DNA of 64,000 bases, taken from the NCBI GenBank assembly GCA_900466475.1, contig UBMI01000032.1, forward strand, positions 1 through 64,000, in the 5' to 3' direction. Shown here in pieces: positions 8,847 through 17,864 of the stretch. Origin of the DNA: Hyphomicrobiales bacterium. Its GTDB lineage: Bacteria; Pseudomonadota; Alphaproteobacteria; Rhizobiales; Rhizobiaceae. Positions within the stretch are counted from its first letter, which is position 1, and every line of letters begins with the position of its first letter. The notes under the pieces were generated by a model. The model searched no databases and was not told the origin of the DNA. It saw only the letters and a list, made by a program, of their open reading frames with translations. The translations under genes and the position numbers were made by a program.

Positions 8847-8936
8847 CTCATGCCCTTTCGTTCCCTCTGTTCTAGCGAGGCAAAGATAGGGCGGGCATGG
8901 AGATATTTCTGATGAAAGGGTAGAAAAACTGCCCTT

Positions 8937-9815
8937 TCAGGACGCCCCGCCTGAGCCCAGCAGCCAGTTTCGGAGTGCCGCAATGGCCGGCCGTTTCGCG
9001 TCTGATGTCCGGCAGCAGAGGCTGTAGCCTGCCGGCCGCCGGATGAAGCCGTAAGGGGCGACCAGGATGCCGCGGTCGAGATCATCTTCGATCGAGGCCT
9101 TCGGCGCCAGCGCAATGCCGAGGCCGGCCCGGGCGGCGCCAACAGCCAGAAGAATATCTTCAAATTCCCGAAGACGGGAAAAGGCAACCGGCGGCGTGCC
9201 GCTTTCCGCAAACCATTCCGTCCAGAGTTTCGGCGCGCTGCGGCTGACGAGGATGTTGGATTGCGCCAAGGCCGCGACATCGTCTGCAAGTCTTGCGGCA
9301 ATTGCAGGTGTTGCAACCGGGCCGAATTCATCCTCCATGAAGCGTGTCTCGGTGATACCGGCAGAGGATCTGATCTCGCCGCCCATGATCACGGCATCGA
9401 AATCCGGATGTTGCGACAAGGGTTCGACCACCGTCATCGGCACAATATCGATCTCGATATCGCCAAGGCTTGCCTGCATGTCGCCCACCCGCGGCATCAG
9501 CCACCAGATGGCGAAAGCCGAGGGCACGCCGAGACGGATGCGCTGGTTGCCCGCCTCCTCGAACGCATCGGCAGCGCGCCTCAAGATGGTAAAGGCGGTT
9601 CCCGCTGCCTCGGCAAAGGCACGCGCCTTTTCGGTCGGAATCAGTCTGCGGCCGTCGCGCACGAAGAGCTTGCTGCCGAGATGATCTTCCAGCGTCGATA
9701 TCTGCTGACGCACGGCGCCGCGCACCACACCCAGCTCTTCGGCCGCCTTCAGAATGCTGCCGTGGCGACAAACGGCTTCAAAGGCGCGGATCGCATTGAG
9801 GGGCGGAAGTCGCAT
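8937..9815 (-). CDS. LysR-family regulator (GcvA-like)
   Basis: A 292-residue LysR regulator starting MRLPPLNAIRAFEAVCRHGS, the N terminus typical of the GcvA/AmpR-like branch, with helix-turn-helix LKAAEELGVVRGAVRQQISTLE and a full effector domain. I chose the ATG at 9815; a longer frame reaches 9941 but its extra 42 residues do not resemble the family. It lies 90 bases upstream of the S-adenosylhomocysteine-hydrolase-like gene on the same strand, so the two may be co-transcribed or the regulator may act on its neighbour. Effector unknown. Confidence 0.82.
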   Translation of the reverse strand: MRLPPLNAIRAFEAVCRHGSILKAAEELGVVRGAVRQQISTLEDHLGSKLFVRDGRRLIPTEKARAFAEAAGTAFTILRRAADAFEEAGNQRIRLGVPSAFAIWWLMPRVGDMQASLGDIEIDIVPMTVVEPLSQHPDFDAVIMGGEIRSSAGITETRFMEDEFGPVATPAIAARLADDVAALAQSNILVSRSAPKLWTEWFAESGTPPVAFSRLREFEDILLAVGAARAGLGIALAPKASIEDDLDRGILVAPYGFIRRPAGYSLCCRTSDAKRPAIAALRNWLLGSGGAS

Positions 9816-9887
9816 GGTTACCACACTTCGAAAAATACCGTGGAACAAATGGGCGCGGCATTGATTGGGATGCCGGACAGGCCCATA

Positions 9888-9903
9888 TTGTACAGCTGTG
9901 CAA
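9888..9903. promoter_or_regulatory. Palindrome TTGTACAGCTGTGCAA, candidate operator
   Basis: A 16-base dyad with one mismatched pair, centred 80 bases upstream of the GcvA-like LysR start and 112 bases before the Nudix gene. Its size and position suit a dimeric regulator, but nothing in the sequence proves binding. Confidence 0.3.
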
Positions 9904-10007
9904 GACGACGCATTCGGGACAGAAAATGGCGGAATTTCCAAACCTGCCCGGCTTCGATTTTTTCTATGTAAGATGAAATAAATCGCGTCCCGGTTCGTTT
10001 TGCACGT

Positions 10008-10595
10008 ATGGATCGCGCAAGCTTTTCATACCATGCTAATATAATAACGACTCAGCTCGACGATCTAAAGGTGACCCGACAATTGACTCTTCTTGCCCGC
10101 CTGGCTTCCGATGTGCAACTCATGTTTCGGCGTCCGCCGCGACAGCAGTATGCTGCACTCTGTTACCGGGTCAAGAAGAAGACCGGCAATCTCGAAGTTC
10201 TGCTGATGACCAGCCGCGACACCGGTCGCTGGGTAATCCCCAAGGGCTGGCCGATGGCGCGTAAATGCGCCTATGAGGTGGCAGCCCAGGAAGCCTTCGA
10301 GGAGGCTGGCGTGCACGGCACGGTGGAGATGGAATCCCTCGGTTATTATACGTACCGCAAGGTTCTGCGCGACGGCCTGAAAGTGACCTGCAAGGTGCAG
10401 GTCTATGCTCTCGAAACGACGAACGTGGCGAAGAACTTCAAGGAAAAGGGCGAGCGCGTCGTCGAGTGGGTTTCCTGCGATGAAGCGGTGAAGCGCGTCC
10501 AGGAGCCCGAACTGCGCAATCTCTTTCTCGCCTTCAAGCAGCGCATGACCGAGCGCCTTTCCAACGGCACATCGAAACAAATTCCGGCAGAATAA
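10008..10595 (+). CDS. Nudix hydrolase
   Basis: A 195-residue cytoplasmic Nudix-family pyrophosphohydrolase. The Nudix box starts at GWPMARKCAYEVAAQE and ends AFEEAGV (about residues 79-101). Against the strict consensus G-x5-E-x7-R-E-x2-E-E-x-G, the first Glu is Lys and the Arg is Gln; the metal-binding EExxEE core is kept, and the WVIPKGWPM lead-in is typical of a common alphaproteobacterial subfamily. The substrate (diphosphoinositol/diadenosine polyphosphate-like or other nucleoside diphosphate) cannot be told. It sits 62 bases before the PiT phosphate transporter, so the two may be co-expressed. Confidence 0.85.
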   Translation: MDRASFSYHANIITTQLDDLKVTRQLTLLARLASDVQLMFRRPPRQQYAALCYRVKKKTGNLEVLLMTSRDTGRWVIPKGWPMARKCAYEVAAQEAFEEAGVHGTVEMESLGYYTYRKVLRDGLKVTCKVQVYALETTNVAKNFKEKGERVVEWVSCDEAVKRVQEPELRNLFLAFKQRMTERLSNGTSKQIPAE

Positions 10596-10657
10596 GTCTT
10601 GCCATCTTGTGCGGCTAGAAAAGGCAGCGCAAAAGCAGGACTTGGCCAGGAAACAGA

Positions 10658-12154
10658 ATGCCGCAACGCAACCCCGTCCTTACGAAACGCACGCTTGATA
10701 AGGATCTCGACAAGGTTACCCATGTCGAGGATGCGACCAAATATGTCTCGCGACGGCTGGTGGCACCGGGGCTTGGCCTGATCTTTCTCGGCCTGGCAAT
10801 GCTTTTTGCCGGTGTCTATGTATTCGACAGGCCAGGCGCGGTGCTGGTAGTCGCGGCGGCAGCACTTGCCGCCTATATGGCGATGAATATCGGCGCCAAC
10901 GACGTGACCAACAATGTGGGCGCCGCGGTCGGCGCACGCGCCATCACCATGAAACAGGCGCTCATCGTCGCCGCGATCTTCGAGGTACTGGGCGCGACGA
11001 TTGCCGGCGGCGAAGTCGTCAAGACGATTTCCTCAAGTATCGTCGATACGGTGCAAGTGCCGCAAGCAATGCTCGGCTGGATCATGATGGCGGCGCTCAC
11101 GGCTGCCGCACTCTGGATCAACCTCGCCACTTGGATGAATGCGCCGGTTTCGACGACGCATGCGATTGTCGGCGCGGTGATCGGAGCAGGCGTGGGAGCG
11201 GTCGGGTTAGAGCCGGTCAATTGGCGGGTGATGCTGGAAATCACCGCGAGCTGGGTGACATCGCCGCTGATTGGCGGGCTGATCGCTGCGGGGCTCCTTT
11301 ATCTGGTCAAGACACTCATTGTCTATCGCGAGGACAAGATCGCCGCCGCCAGACAATGGGTGCCGGTCATGATCGCCGTGATGGCCGGCGGTTTCATGGC
11401 CTATATGGTGCTGCAGCTCGCGCCGCGGGAACGATATCCTTCACTGACGATCCTCCTGATCGGCATCGGGATCGGTCTTGTCAGTTGGCTGGCCGCTCGG
11501 CCGATCATCCAGCGGCAGGCAGAAAATCTCGAAAACCGCAACAGCTCGCTGCGCACACTGTTCCACTTTCCGCTGATCGGCTCGGCCGCCCTGCTTTCCT
11601 TCGCGCATGGCGCCAACGATGTCTCCAATGCGGTCGGCCCGCTTTCGGCGATCGTTCATTCGGCCGGTATTGCTGATAACAGCACGGTCGGCCATCCGCC
11701 ACTCTGGGTGATGCTGATCGGCGCCCTTGGAATCTCGGTCGGCCTCCTGCTTTTCGGGCCGCGCCTCATCCGGCTTGTCGGCGAGGAGATCACCAAGCTC
11801 AATCCGACGCGCGCCTATTGCGTGGCGCTCTCGACCGCTTTCACCGTTATCGTCGCCTCATGGCTCGGCCTGCCTGTCAGTACGACCCATATCGCCGTCG
11901 GCTCGGTGTTCGGCGTCGGCTTTTTTCGCGAGTGGTACACGCGTCATTCGAAGCGACGTATCGAGTTCATACGCCGCAAGACCGAAAGCTTCGAGATCGA
12001 CGAGCCGGAACCGAATGTCCATGAAGCCCGGCGGCGCTATCTGGTCCGCCGGTCGCATTTCATGACGATCATCGGGGCGTGGGTGATAACCGTGCCGGTT
12101 TCAGCCGCGCTTGCGGCGGTGATTTATTGGGCTATGTTCGCGCTCTTCATGTGA
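10658..12154 (+). CDS. PiT-family inorganic phosphate transporter
   Basis: A 498-residue inner-membrane transporter of the PiT (PHO4) family, which takes up phosphate with protons. The two inverted signature repeats are present: IGANDVTNNVGAAVGA near residue 76 and AHGANDVSNAVGPLSA near residue 315. About ten membrane segments can be picked out, with a longer charged N-terminal segment of about 40 residues and a hydrophilic stretch near 435-470. The name pit would fit, but rhizobia carry several PiT paralogues, so I give no symbol. The gene ends 14 bases before rsmE. Confidence 0.92.
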   Translation: MPQRNPVLTKRTLDKDLDKVTHVEDATKYVSRRLVAPGLGLIFLGLAMLFAGVYVFDRPGAVLVVAAAALAAYMAMNIGANDVTNNVGAAVGARAITMKQALIVAAIFEVLGATIAGGEVVKTISSSIVDTVQVPQAMLGWIMMAALTAAALWINLATWMNAPVSTTHAIVGAVIGAGVGAVGLEPVNWRVMLEITASWVTSPLIGGLIAAGLLYLVKTLIVYREDKIAAARQWVPVMIAVMAGGFMAYMVLQLAPRERYPSLTILLIGIGIGLVSWLAARPIIQRQAENLENRNSSLRTLFHFPLIGSAALLSFAHGANDVSNAVGPLSAIVHSAGIADNSTVGHPPLWVMLIGALGISVGLLLFGPRLIRLVGEEITKLNPTRAYCVALSTAFTVIVASWLGLPVSTTHIAVGSVFGVGFFREWYTRHSKRRIEFIRRKTESFEIDEPEPNVHEARRRYLVRRSHFMTIIGAWVITVPVSAALAAVIYWAMFALFM

Positions 12155-12168
12155 ATCAGGGTCTTAAG

Positions 12169-12906
12169 ATGCGCGCCAATTTCCGCATGCAGCGGCTTTT
12201 CATCGATGCTCCCTTGTCAAGAGATGCCGCCGTCGAGGCCACTTCGGAGCAGTTCAACTATCTCGCCAACGTGCTGCGTATGGAAGACGGCGCGGAAATC
12301 CTGCTCTTTAACGGCCGCGATGGGGAGTGGAAGGCGAGCCTCTCGTTCCCGACCCGCAAGCGTATCCTGCTGACGGCGATAGAAGAGACCCGGCCGCAGC
12401 CTGCTCCTGCCGATCTTCACTATCTCTTTGCGCCGCTGAAGGTCGGCCGCATGGATTATCTGGTGCAGAAGGCAGTGGAAATGGGAGCTGGCCTATTGCA
12501 GCCGGTCATGACCCAGCACGTGCAGGGCAAGATCACCAATCTCGACAAGATCCGCGCCAATGTCATCGAAGCGGCGGAACAGTGCGGCATTCTCGGCATT
12601 CCCGATGTAGCCGAGCCCATGCGCCTTGCCGACCTGCTCGACCGCTGGCCTTCGGACCGGCGCATCATCTATTGCGACGAGGGCGATGCCGGACAGAACC
12701 CGCTGCCGCTGCTTACCAGGGTGGCGGAAAGGAAGCTCGCGCTGCTGGTCGGCCCGGAAGGCGGCTTCTCGGAAGAGGAACGGACGCGGCTGCGCAGCCT
12801 CGATTTCGTGACCGCTATTCCGCTCGGGCCGCGCATCCTGCGCGCCGACACGGCGGCTGTCGCAGCAATGGCGGTGATACAGGCCGCCATCGGTGACTGG
12901 AATTGA
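12169..12906 (+). CDS. rsmE: 16S rRNA m3U1498 methyltransferase RsmE
   Basis: A 245-residue SPOUT-class enzyme that methylates U1498 of 16S rRNA with S-adenosylmethionine. It shows an N-terminal PUA-like RNA-binding part (FNYLANVLRMEDGAEILLFNG) and the C-terminal knot with LLVGPEGGFSEEE and LGPRILRADTAAVAAM, the cofactor loops that mark the family. I take the ATG at 12169; an in-frame start at 12079 would overlap the end of the phosphate transporter and adds non-family residues. Probably co-transcribed with the transporter upstream. Confidence 0.94.
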   Translation: MRANFRMQRLFIDAPLSRDAAVEATSEQFNYLANVLRMEDGAEILLFNGRDGEWKASLSFPTRKRILLTAIEETRPQPAPADLHYLFAPLKVGRMDYLVQKAVEMGAGLLQPVMTQHVQGKITNLDKIRANVIEAAEQCGILGIPDVAEPMRLADLLDRWPSDRRIIYCDEGDAGQNPLPLLTRVAERKLALLVGPEGGFSEEERTRLRSLDFVTAIPLGPRILRADTAAVAAMAVIQAAIGDWN

Positions 12907-12924
12907 CTGCTGCATGCCGAATGC

Positions 12925-12947
12925 GCGGAAGTGCCGCTATTTTTTTG
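12925..12947 (+). terminator. Weak rho-independent terminator after rsmE
   Basis: A short stem GCGG-AAGTG-CCGC (12925-12937) is followed by TATTTTTTTG. The U tract is good but the stem is only four GC pairs, so termination may be partial. Confidence 0.4.
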
Positions 12948-13047
12948 ATGACTTGTTGAAACAATTTCACTTGCAACTTAGCTGGCTTGCGCACTAATCA
13001 CCCTTCCAATTGCCCCGGCCCCGGCGCCTTCGAATACAGGTACTTTC

Positions 13048-14421
13048 ATGGCTCGCGATACTACCGACCAGACGCCGATCTCTTCGGTTCAGGAGCTAAC
13101 CGACTATCTCGCCGCCGGCAATAAGCCGAAGGAGCGTTTCCGCATCGGCACCGAGCATGAGAAGTTCGTCTTCTTCCGCAAGGACAACAGCCCGGTTCCC
13201 TATTTCGGCGAGGCCAGCATTTCGGCGCTCTTGAAGGGCTTACAGGCCAAGAGCGGCTGGGAGCCGATCCTTGACGGCGACAATATCATCGGCCTTGGCG
13301 AGCAGAGCGGCATGGGCGCCATCTCGATCGAGCCCGGCGGCCAGTTCGAACTCTCGGGCGCTCCGCTCGAAAACATCCACCAGACCTGCAAGGAATCCAA
13401 CCAGCATCTGGCGCAGGTGCGCGAGATCGCCGAGCCGATGGGCATCGGGTTCCTCGGGATCGGCGGCAGCCCGACTTGGACCTATGCGGAAACCCCGCAT
13501 ATGCCAAAGTCTCGCTACGAGATCATGACCAGCTACATGCCTGAGGTCGGCACCCGCGGTCTCGACATGATGTACCGCACCTGCACGATCCAGGTGAATC
13601 TCGACTTCTCGTCGGAAGACGACATGCGCCGCAAGATGCGCGTGTCGATGAAGCTGCAGTCGCTGGCAACCGCGCTCTTCGCCTCTTCCCCCTTCACCGA
13701 AGGCAAGCCGAACGGTGCTCTTTCCTGGCGCGGCGATGTCTGGCGCGACGTGGACAACCAGCGCAGCGGCCTGCTCGACTTCACTTTCCGCGACGATTTC
13801 GGTTTCAAGGATTATGCCGAATGGGCGCTCGACGTGCCCATGTATTTCGTCATGCGCGACGGCCACTATCACCGGGCGACCCACGTCACGTTCCGCCAGT
13901 TCATGAACGGCGCGCTGAAGGGCGAAATCGCCGCGTACGAGCCGACGATGGGCGACTGGACGAACCATCTTTCGACGCTGTTCCCGGATGTACGCCTGAA
14001 GCGCTTCCTCGAAATGCGCGGCGCCGATGGCGGCCCGTGGCGGCGCATCTGTGCCCTGCCGGCCTTCTGGGTCGGCCTGCTCTATGATAACGCCGCGCTG
14101 CAGGCGGCCGACGAATTGACGAAGGACTGGGGCTTTGCGGAAGTGACTGCGCTGCGCAATGTGGTGCCGGACGAAGGCCTCAAAGCCACCTTCCGCGGCC
14201 ATGCGCTGATCGAGACGGCGCGTGAGGTCGTCAATATTTCCCGGGCCGGTCTCAAGGCGCGCAACAGGCTCAACGGCGACGGCGTCGACGAGAGCATCTT
14301 CCTGGCGCCGCTCGACGAGGTTCTCGCCAAGAAGGCGACGCTCGCCGAGGACCTGCTGGCGCTCTATCACGGCCGCTGGAATGGCTCTGTCGAGCCGGTC
14401 TTCCAGGAATATCAATACTAA
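13048..14421 (+). CDS. gshA: Glutamate-cysteine ligase GshA
   Basis: A 457-residue enzyme that joins glutamate and cysteine with ATP, the first step of glutathione synthesis. It belongs to the plant-type/proteobacterial class 3 glutamate-cysteine ligases: RIGTEHEKFVF near residues 32-42, GEQSGMGAISIEPGGQFELSGAP near 87-110, and MTSYMPEVGTRGLDMMYRTCTIQVNLDF near 153-180 are all family motifs. Length fits. Rhizobia need glutathione for growth and nodulation. An LsrB-like LysR gene lies 1.6 kb downstream; LsrB has been reported to control gshA in S. meliloti, which would make that regulator a candidate. Confidence 0.93.
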   Translation: MARDTTDQTPISSVQELTDYLAAGNKPKERFRIGTEHEKFVFFRKDNSPVPYFGEASISALLKGLQAKSGWEPILDGDNIIGLGEQSGMGAISIEPGGQFELSGAPLENIHQTCKESNQHLAQVREIAEPMGIGFLGIGGSPTWTYAETPHMPKSRYEIMTSYMPEVGTRGLDMMYRTCTIQVNLDFSSEDDMRRKMRVSMKLQSLATALFASSPFTEGKPNGALSWRGDVWRDVDNQRSGLLDFTFRDDFGFKDYAEWALDVPMYFVMRDGHYHRATHVTFRQFMNGALKGEIAAYEPTMGDWTNHLSTLFPDVRLKRFLEMRGADGGPWRRICALPAFWVGLLYDNAALQAADELTKDWGFAEVTALRNVVPDEGLKATFRGHALIETAREVVNISRAGLKARNRLNGDGVDESIFLAPLDEVLAKKATLAEDLLALYHGRWNGSVEPVFQEYQY

Positions 14422-14516
14422 GAGGCGATTGGCTCTCTCCAAAAAGGCGTTTGCGCATTCCCATTTCGAGCTATAGTGGCACGAACATGCGCTGCGAATC
14501 TGGGAGAGGGACTTTC

Positions 14517-15407
14517 ATGCTGCCGCTTTTCGACATGATGATGCAGGCGCAGAACGGCGCGGCGATGGATGCCATCGCCAAGCAGTACAACCTCGCACAA
14601 GAACAAGCGACGAAGGCGATGGCGGCGCTGATGCCGGCATTTTCCGCCGGCCTGAAGCGCAGCACCAGCAACCCCTATGATTTCGTCGGCCTCATGCAAG
14701 CGGTGGCATCCGGCAATTATGCCAGATATTTCGAGGACATGAGCAAGGCCTTCACCCCTGAAGGCATTTCCGACGGGAATAACGTCCTTTCCCAGCTTTT
14801 TGGATCGAAGGAAGTCTCGCGCGCCATCGCCGCGCAGGCCGCTCAGATGACCGGCATCGGACAGGAGATCTACAAGCAGATGCTGCCGGTCATGGCCGGT
14901 ACGCTGATGGGCGGGCTCTTCAAGCAATCGACGGGACAGATGGCCTCGCCGGTCAATCCCTTCGTCAATACCGCCATGGGCGAGACAATCCAGAAATGGC
15001 TCGAAAGCACCGGCTTTGCGCCGAAACCGAAGGTCGCACCCGAACCCAGCATTTTCGATAATCCGTTCACCCAGGCCATGCAGCTGATGTTCAGCGTGCC
15101 GAAGCCGGAGCCTCAGCCGCAACCCGCCAATCCCTTCCTCGACAATCCCTTCACCAAGGCATTCCAGGAGATGATGGCAGGGCTCCAGCAGCCGGCAGCC
15201 AAGGCTCCGGAACCGCCGAAGGACGCGCAGAAAGGCGAAAATGACAGCTATACCGAGATGCTGAACGCCATGTTCGACAGCGGTCTCGAAGTGCAGAGAA
15301 GCTATCAGAAGAGCCTCGAGGCGATTTTCGAGGCTTATTGGCCCAAACCTGCCGCCTCCCCCGAAGATCCCGCTTCCACAGGCCCGTCAACACCGGGCAA
15401 GAAATAA
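14517..15407 (+). CDS. DUF937-type protein of unknown function
   Basis: A 296-residue protein without signal peptide. The first 150 residues are helical and rich in Met/Ala/Gln (MLPLFDMMMQAQNG; QEIYKQMLPVMAGTLMGGLF), which I read as a DUF937-like domain. After residue 165 comes a Pro/Lys/Glu-rich linker with repeated NPF segments (NPFVNTA, DNPFTQAMQ, NPFLDNPFTKAF), then a coil. The ATG at 14517 has GGGAGAGGG just upstream; an earlier in-frame start at 14451 lacks one. It follows gshA by 95 bases. Function unknown; the repeated NPF motifs could be protein-binding sites. Confidence 0.65.
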   Translation: MLPLFDMMMQAQNGAAMDAIAKQYNLAQEQATKAMAALMPAFSAGLKRSTSNPYDFVGLMQAVASGNYARYFEDMSKAFTPEGISDGNNVLSQLFGSKEVSRAIAAQAAQMTGIGQEIYKQMLPVMAGTLMGGLFKQSTGQMASPVNPFVNTAMGETIQKWLESTGFAPKPKVAPEPSIFDNPFTQAMQLMFSVPKPEPQPQPANPFLDNPFTKAFQEMMAGLQQPAAKAPEPPKDAQKGENDSYTEMLNAMFDSGLEVQRSYQKSLEAIFEAYWPKPAASPEDPASTGPSTPGKK

Positions 15408-15410
15408 AAA

Positions 15411-15447
15411 AACCCGGAGATGGCTTGGGAAAGCCGATCACCGGGTT
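15411..15447 (-). terminator. Terminator for the DUF1127 gene
   Basis: AACCCGG (15411-15417) pairs with CCGGGTT (15441-15447), with a nested GGCTT/AAGCC hairpin (15422-15435). Read on the minus strand the stem is followed by seven T residues, so it should stop leftward transcription from the gene at 15494-15793. Confidence 0.75.
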
Positions 15448-15493
15448 AAGCAGCAGGGCTATTGGCTATCACCCTGCGGGGAAACGCGTGCGT

Positions 15494-15793
15494 TCAGTCC
15501 CTGTAGGGGCGCATGACCGCAATATGCCAGCGGCGCTTGGCCGCCTGCGTCAGGTGCTTCGACGGATCTTCAAAGAAGGTCGAGGCGAGGAAAGCGGAGG
15601 TGACATCGGCCCGCGTCAGGCCGATATCCCGCAACTGATTGTCATCGAGCTCGTGCAGCCCGTTCACCTGCGAGCGATTGCGCACAATGCGAAGGGCGTT
15701 TGCCAGCGGTGCAAGGCCAGCCATAAGACGTTGCATGAACGTCGGGGCGAGCTTGCCGCAGTCGAGTTCTAGTGTCTGTTCATGAGTGCGCAT
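15494..15793 (-). CDS. DUF1127 (YjiS-like) small protein
   Basis: A 99-residue cytoplasmic protein. The middle part (NRSQVNGLHELDDNQLRDIGL followed by TRADV) is the DUF1127 core, an Arg-rich helix found in many alphaproteobacterial small proteins, some of which influence RNA turnover or phosphate and stress responses. The C-terminal part (FEDPSKHLTQAAKRRW) is the extension seen in longer rhizobial members. I start at the ATG at 15793, which has AGGAG seven bases upstream; an earlier start at 15829 has none. A strong terminator follows. It is monocistronic. Confidence 0.85.
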   Translation of the reverse strand: MRTHEQTLELDCGKLAPTFMQRLMAGLAPLANALRIVRNRSQVNGLHELDDNQLRDIGLTRADVTSAFLASTFFEDPSKHLTQAAKRRWHIAVMRPYRD

Positions 15794-15999
15794 CGAACTC
15801 TCCTTTCTTCGGGGCGCAGAACAGCCCACCCCGCCTGCGAGGTCGTGCAGGAAGGGTCAAGCTGGTCACAGGCGGACAGGCAGGGTGTCTGTCCTTCACT
15901 TTGCTTGATTTGCACCCCGAAGATGCCAAAGAGCTATTGATCAGTCCAACGAATGTTTCTAATGATTAACATCAGAGATCTTTATGGGTGGATGGGATC

Positions 16000-16959
16000 A
16001 TGGCGGCGCCTCTTGATATCGACCAGTTGCAGACCTTCATCGCAATCGTAGACTCCGGCAGTTTCACCAAGGCTGCCGACAAGGTCTACAAGACACAGTC
16101 TGCCGTCTCCATGCAGATGCGCCGTCTGGAAGAGCGCATCGGAAAGCAGCTCTTCATCAAGGACGGGCGCGGCAACCGCCTGACGGTCGAGGGCGAAAAG
16201 CTGCTCAACTACGCACGCCGCATCATCCGCCTGAACAATGAAGCGATCGCCGCCTTCGACGACAACCGGCTGGAAGGCACGTTGCGCATTGGCACGCCTG
16301 ACGATTATGCCGATCGCTACATGCCCGAGATCATCGGCCGTTTCGCCAAGACGCATCCGAATGTGGAACTCTACATCGTCTGCGAGCCTTCGGTCGATCT
16401 TGCCGAGCGCATGCACAAGGGCGAGCTCGATATCGCGCTTGTCACCCACAATCCGCGCGAGCGCATTTCGGATGTGGTTCGAACAGAGCCGCTTTGCTGG
16501 GTAAGTTCCGCCAACCATCCGATCCGCGACGATGCGCCGGTGCCGCTTGCCGTCGGCCGGCGCGATTGCCAGTGGCGCCAGCTCGCCTGTTCAGCACTCG
16601 ATGCCGTTGGCCGCGAATATCAGGTCCTGTTCACGAGCTGGTCCTGCACGGTGGTTGCCTCCGCCGTTCTCGCCGGCATGGCGGTTTCGGTCATGCCGGA
16701 ATCCGCACTTCGGACCGGTATGAAGGTCCTGAGCCAGGCCGACGGCTTCCCTGCCCTGCCCCCGGTGCAGATCGGCATCATGAAGCGGCCCGGCGTTTCG
16801 CTGTCGCTGATGAACGCGATCACGGCGCATATCACCGCCTGCCTCGACAACATCACGCCGACCGTCATCGAAGACGGGCTGGAGCAGGATGTGAAGACAG
16901 GTTATGCCCGTCACTATCCGCGGCTGAAGGCTGCGGCGAGCATGATGCCGAGCTGGTAA
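16000..16959 (+). CDS. LysR-family regulator, LsrB-like
   Basis: A 319-residue LysR regulator. The N-terminal helix-turn-helix (SFTKAADKVYKTQSAVSMQM, then RRLEERIGKQLFIKDGR) is the form seen in the LrhA/LsrB group. The effector domain carries several cysteines (in VCEPS, EPLCW, GRRDCQW, QLACSA, SWSCTV, ITACLD); cysteine-rich effector domains of LsrB sense oxidation in S. meliloti, so a redox role is possible but unproven here. The ATG at 16000 is preferred over a GTG at 15988. It converges on a TetR gene with five bases between them. Confidence 0.83.
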   Translation: MAAPLDIDQLQTFIAIVDSGSFTKAADKVYKTQSAVSMQMRRLEERIGKQLFIKDGRGNRLTVEGEKLLNYARRIIRLNNEAIAAFDDNRLEGTLRIGTPDDYADRYMPEIIGRFAKTHPNVELYIVCEPSVDLAERMHKGELDIALVTHNPRERISDVVRTEPLCWVSSANHPIRDDAPVPLAVGRRDCQWRQLACSALDAVGREYQVLFTSWSCTVVASAVLAGMAVSVMPESALRTGMKVLSQADGFPALPPVQIGIMKRPGVSLSLMNAITAHITACLDNITPTVIEDGLEQDVKTGYARHYPRLKAAASMMPSW

Positions 16960-16964
16960 AAGGT

Positions 16965-17606
16965 TCAGGCCGCCGACGCGGATGTCGGAGCAAAGAGGGA
17001 AGCGCGGATGACGCGCTTCCATTCCTCGAGAATACGCTCGCCAAGGCCATCTTCGCTCAAGACCGCAAGGCGAATTGCCGCGCCGATCAGATGGCTGAAA
17101 AGGTAAGTGCGCGCTTTCATCTGCTCATCGCAGAATTCCGGCGCCTGACGGCGCACAGCTTCCTGGAAGATCTCCGCAACCCGGCCGCTATGCTCGATGT
17201 TCAGGCGCAGCAGGTCCTGATCTGTCTCCGTACCCATCCAGACGCCGAGATAGGCAGCATCATTGCGGTATTCGGTGTAATACCAGTCGATCATCGCCGA
17301 GATCAGGTCGAGCGCTTCATCCAGGGAACGAACATCCGCGAACATCTCAGCCGTCTTCTGCTGGATTGCCTGCGCGTGACGGTCGAACAGGGCTTTGACG
17401 ATCGCCGCTTTCTCGGGGAAATACTGATAGACCGAGCCGATCGGAACGTTTGCGGCGACGGCAAGCTCAGTCATCCGCATGGCGCTGACGCCCTTTTCGG
17501 CAATGAGAGTGGCGGCGGCGTTGAGGATAAGGTCCAGCCGCTGGATGCTGCGCTCCTGTTTCGGCTTTCTGCGAAGAGCAATACGATCCGAAATGTCCGC
17601 GCCCAT
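16965..17606 (-). CDS. TetR-family regulator
   Basis: A 213-residue TetR-type repressor. The DNA-binding part (residues about 20-68) shows ILNAAATLIAEKGVSAMRMT, ELAVAANVPIGSVYQYFPEK, the usual TetR helix-turn-helix ending in YQYFPEK. The rest is an all-helical ligand domain without recognisable type. It has no divergent partner: the next gene to the right (dienelactone-hydrolase-like) points the same way and is isolated from it by a strong terminator, so its targets cannot be inferred from position. Confidence 0.88.
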   Translation of the reverse strand: MGADISDRIALRRKPKQERSIQRLDLILNAAATLIAEKGVSAMRMTELAVAANVPIGSVYQYFPEKAAIVKALFDRHAQAIQQKTAEMFADVRSLDEALDLISAMIDWYYTEYRNDAAYLGVWMGTETDQDLLRLNIEHSGRVAEIFQEAVRRQAPEFCDEQMKARTYLFSHLIGAAIRLAVLSEDGLGERILEEWKRVIRASLFAPTSASAA

Positions 17607-17741
17607 GTGGTTCCCATCTGTCTCGTTATTGAGCGGCGCAAGCGATCTGTCACACCGGCGCTTCGGGCCGATATGACATGCAGGTATTCATCCGTCGTAA
17701 ATGGAAATGGTCGGATTTTAGGCAATGGCAAGAGCCAATAA

Positions 17742-17766
17742 AAAACGGGGCATTACGCCCCGTTTT
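17742..17766 (-). terminator. Strong terminator after the dienelactone-hydrolase gene
   Basis: A perfect ten-base-pair stem AAAACGGGGC / GCCCCGTTTT with a five-base loop. On the minus strand it is followed by TTTTTTATT, so it serves the leftward gene ending at 17865. Confidence 0.85.
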
Positions 17767-17864
17767 GGTCTGTGCAAAAAGAGCGCTTAACACTTCGTCA
17801 AGCAAGCGGGCTCACCACGCCTCACCGAGCCCGTTTCGTCCTGCGACACTCTGCGGAAGCCTGC

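Noticed and set aside
8847..8936. A SAH or SAM riboswitch before the SAHH-like gene
   Set aside because: The 90-base spacer shows none of the conserved stems or loops of those riboswitches and is shared with the end of the LysR gene.
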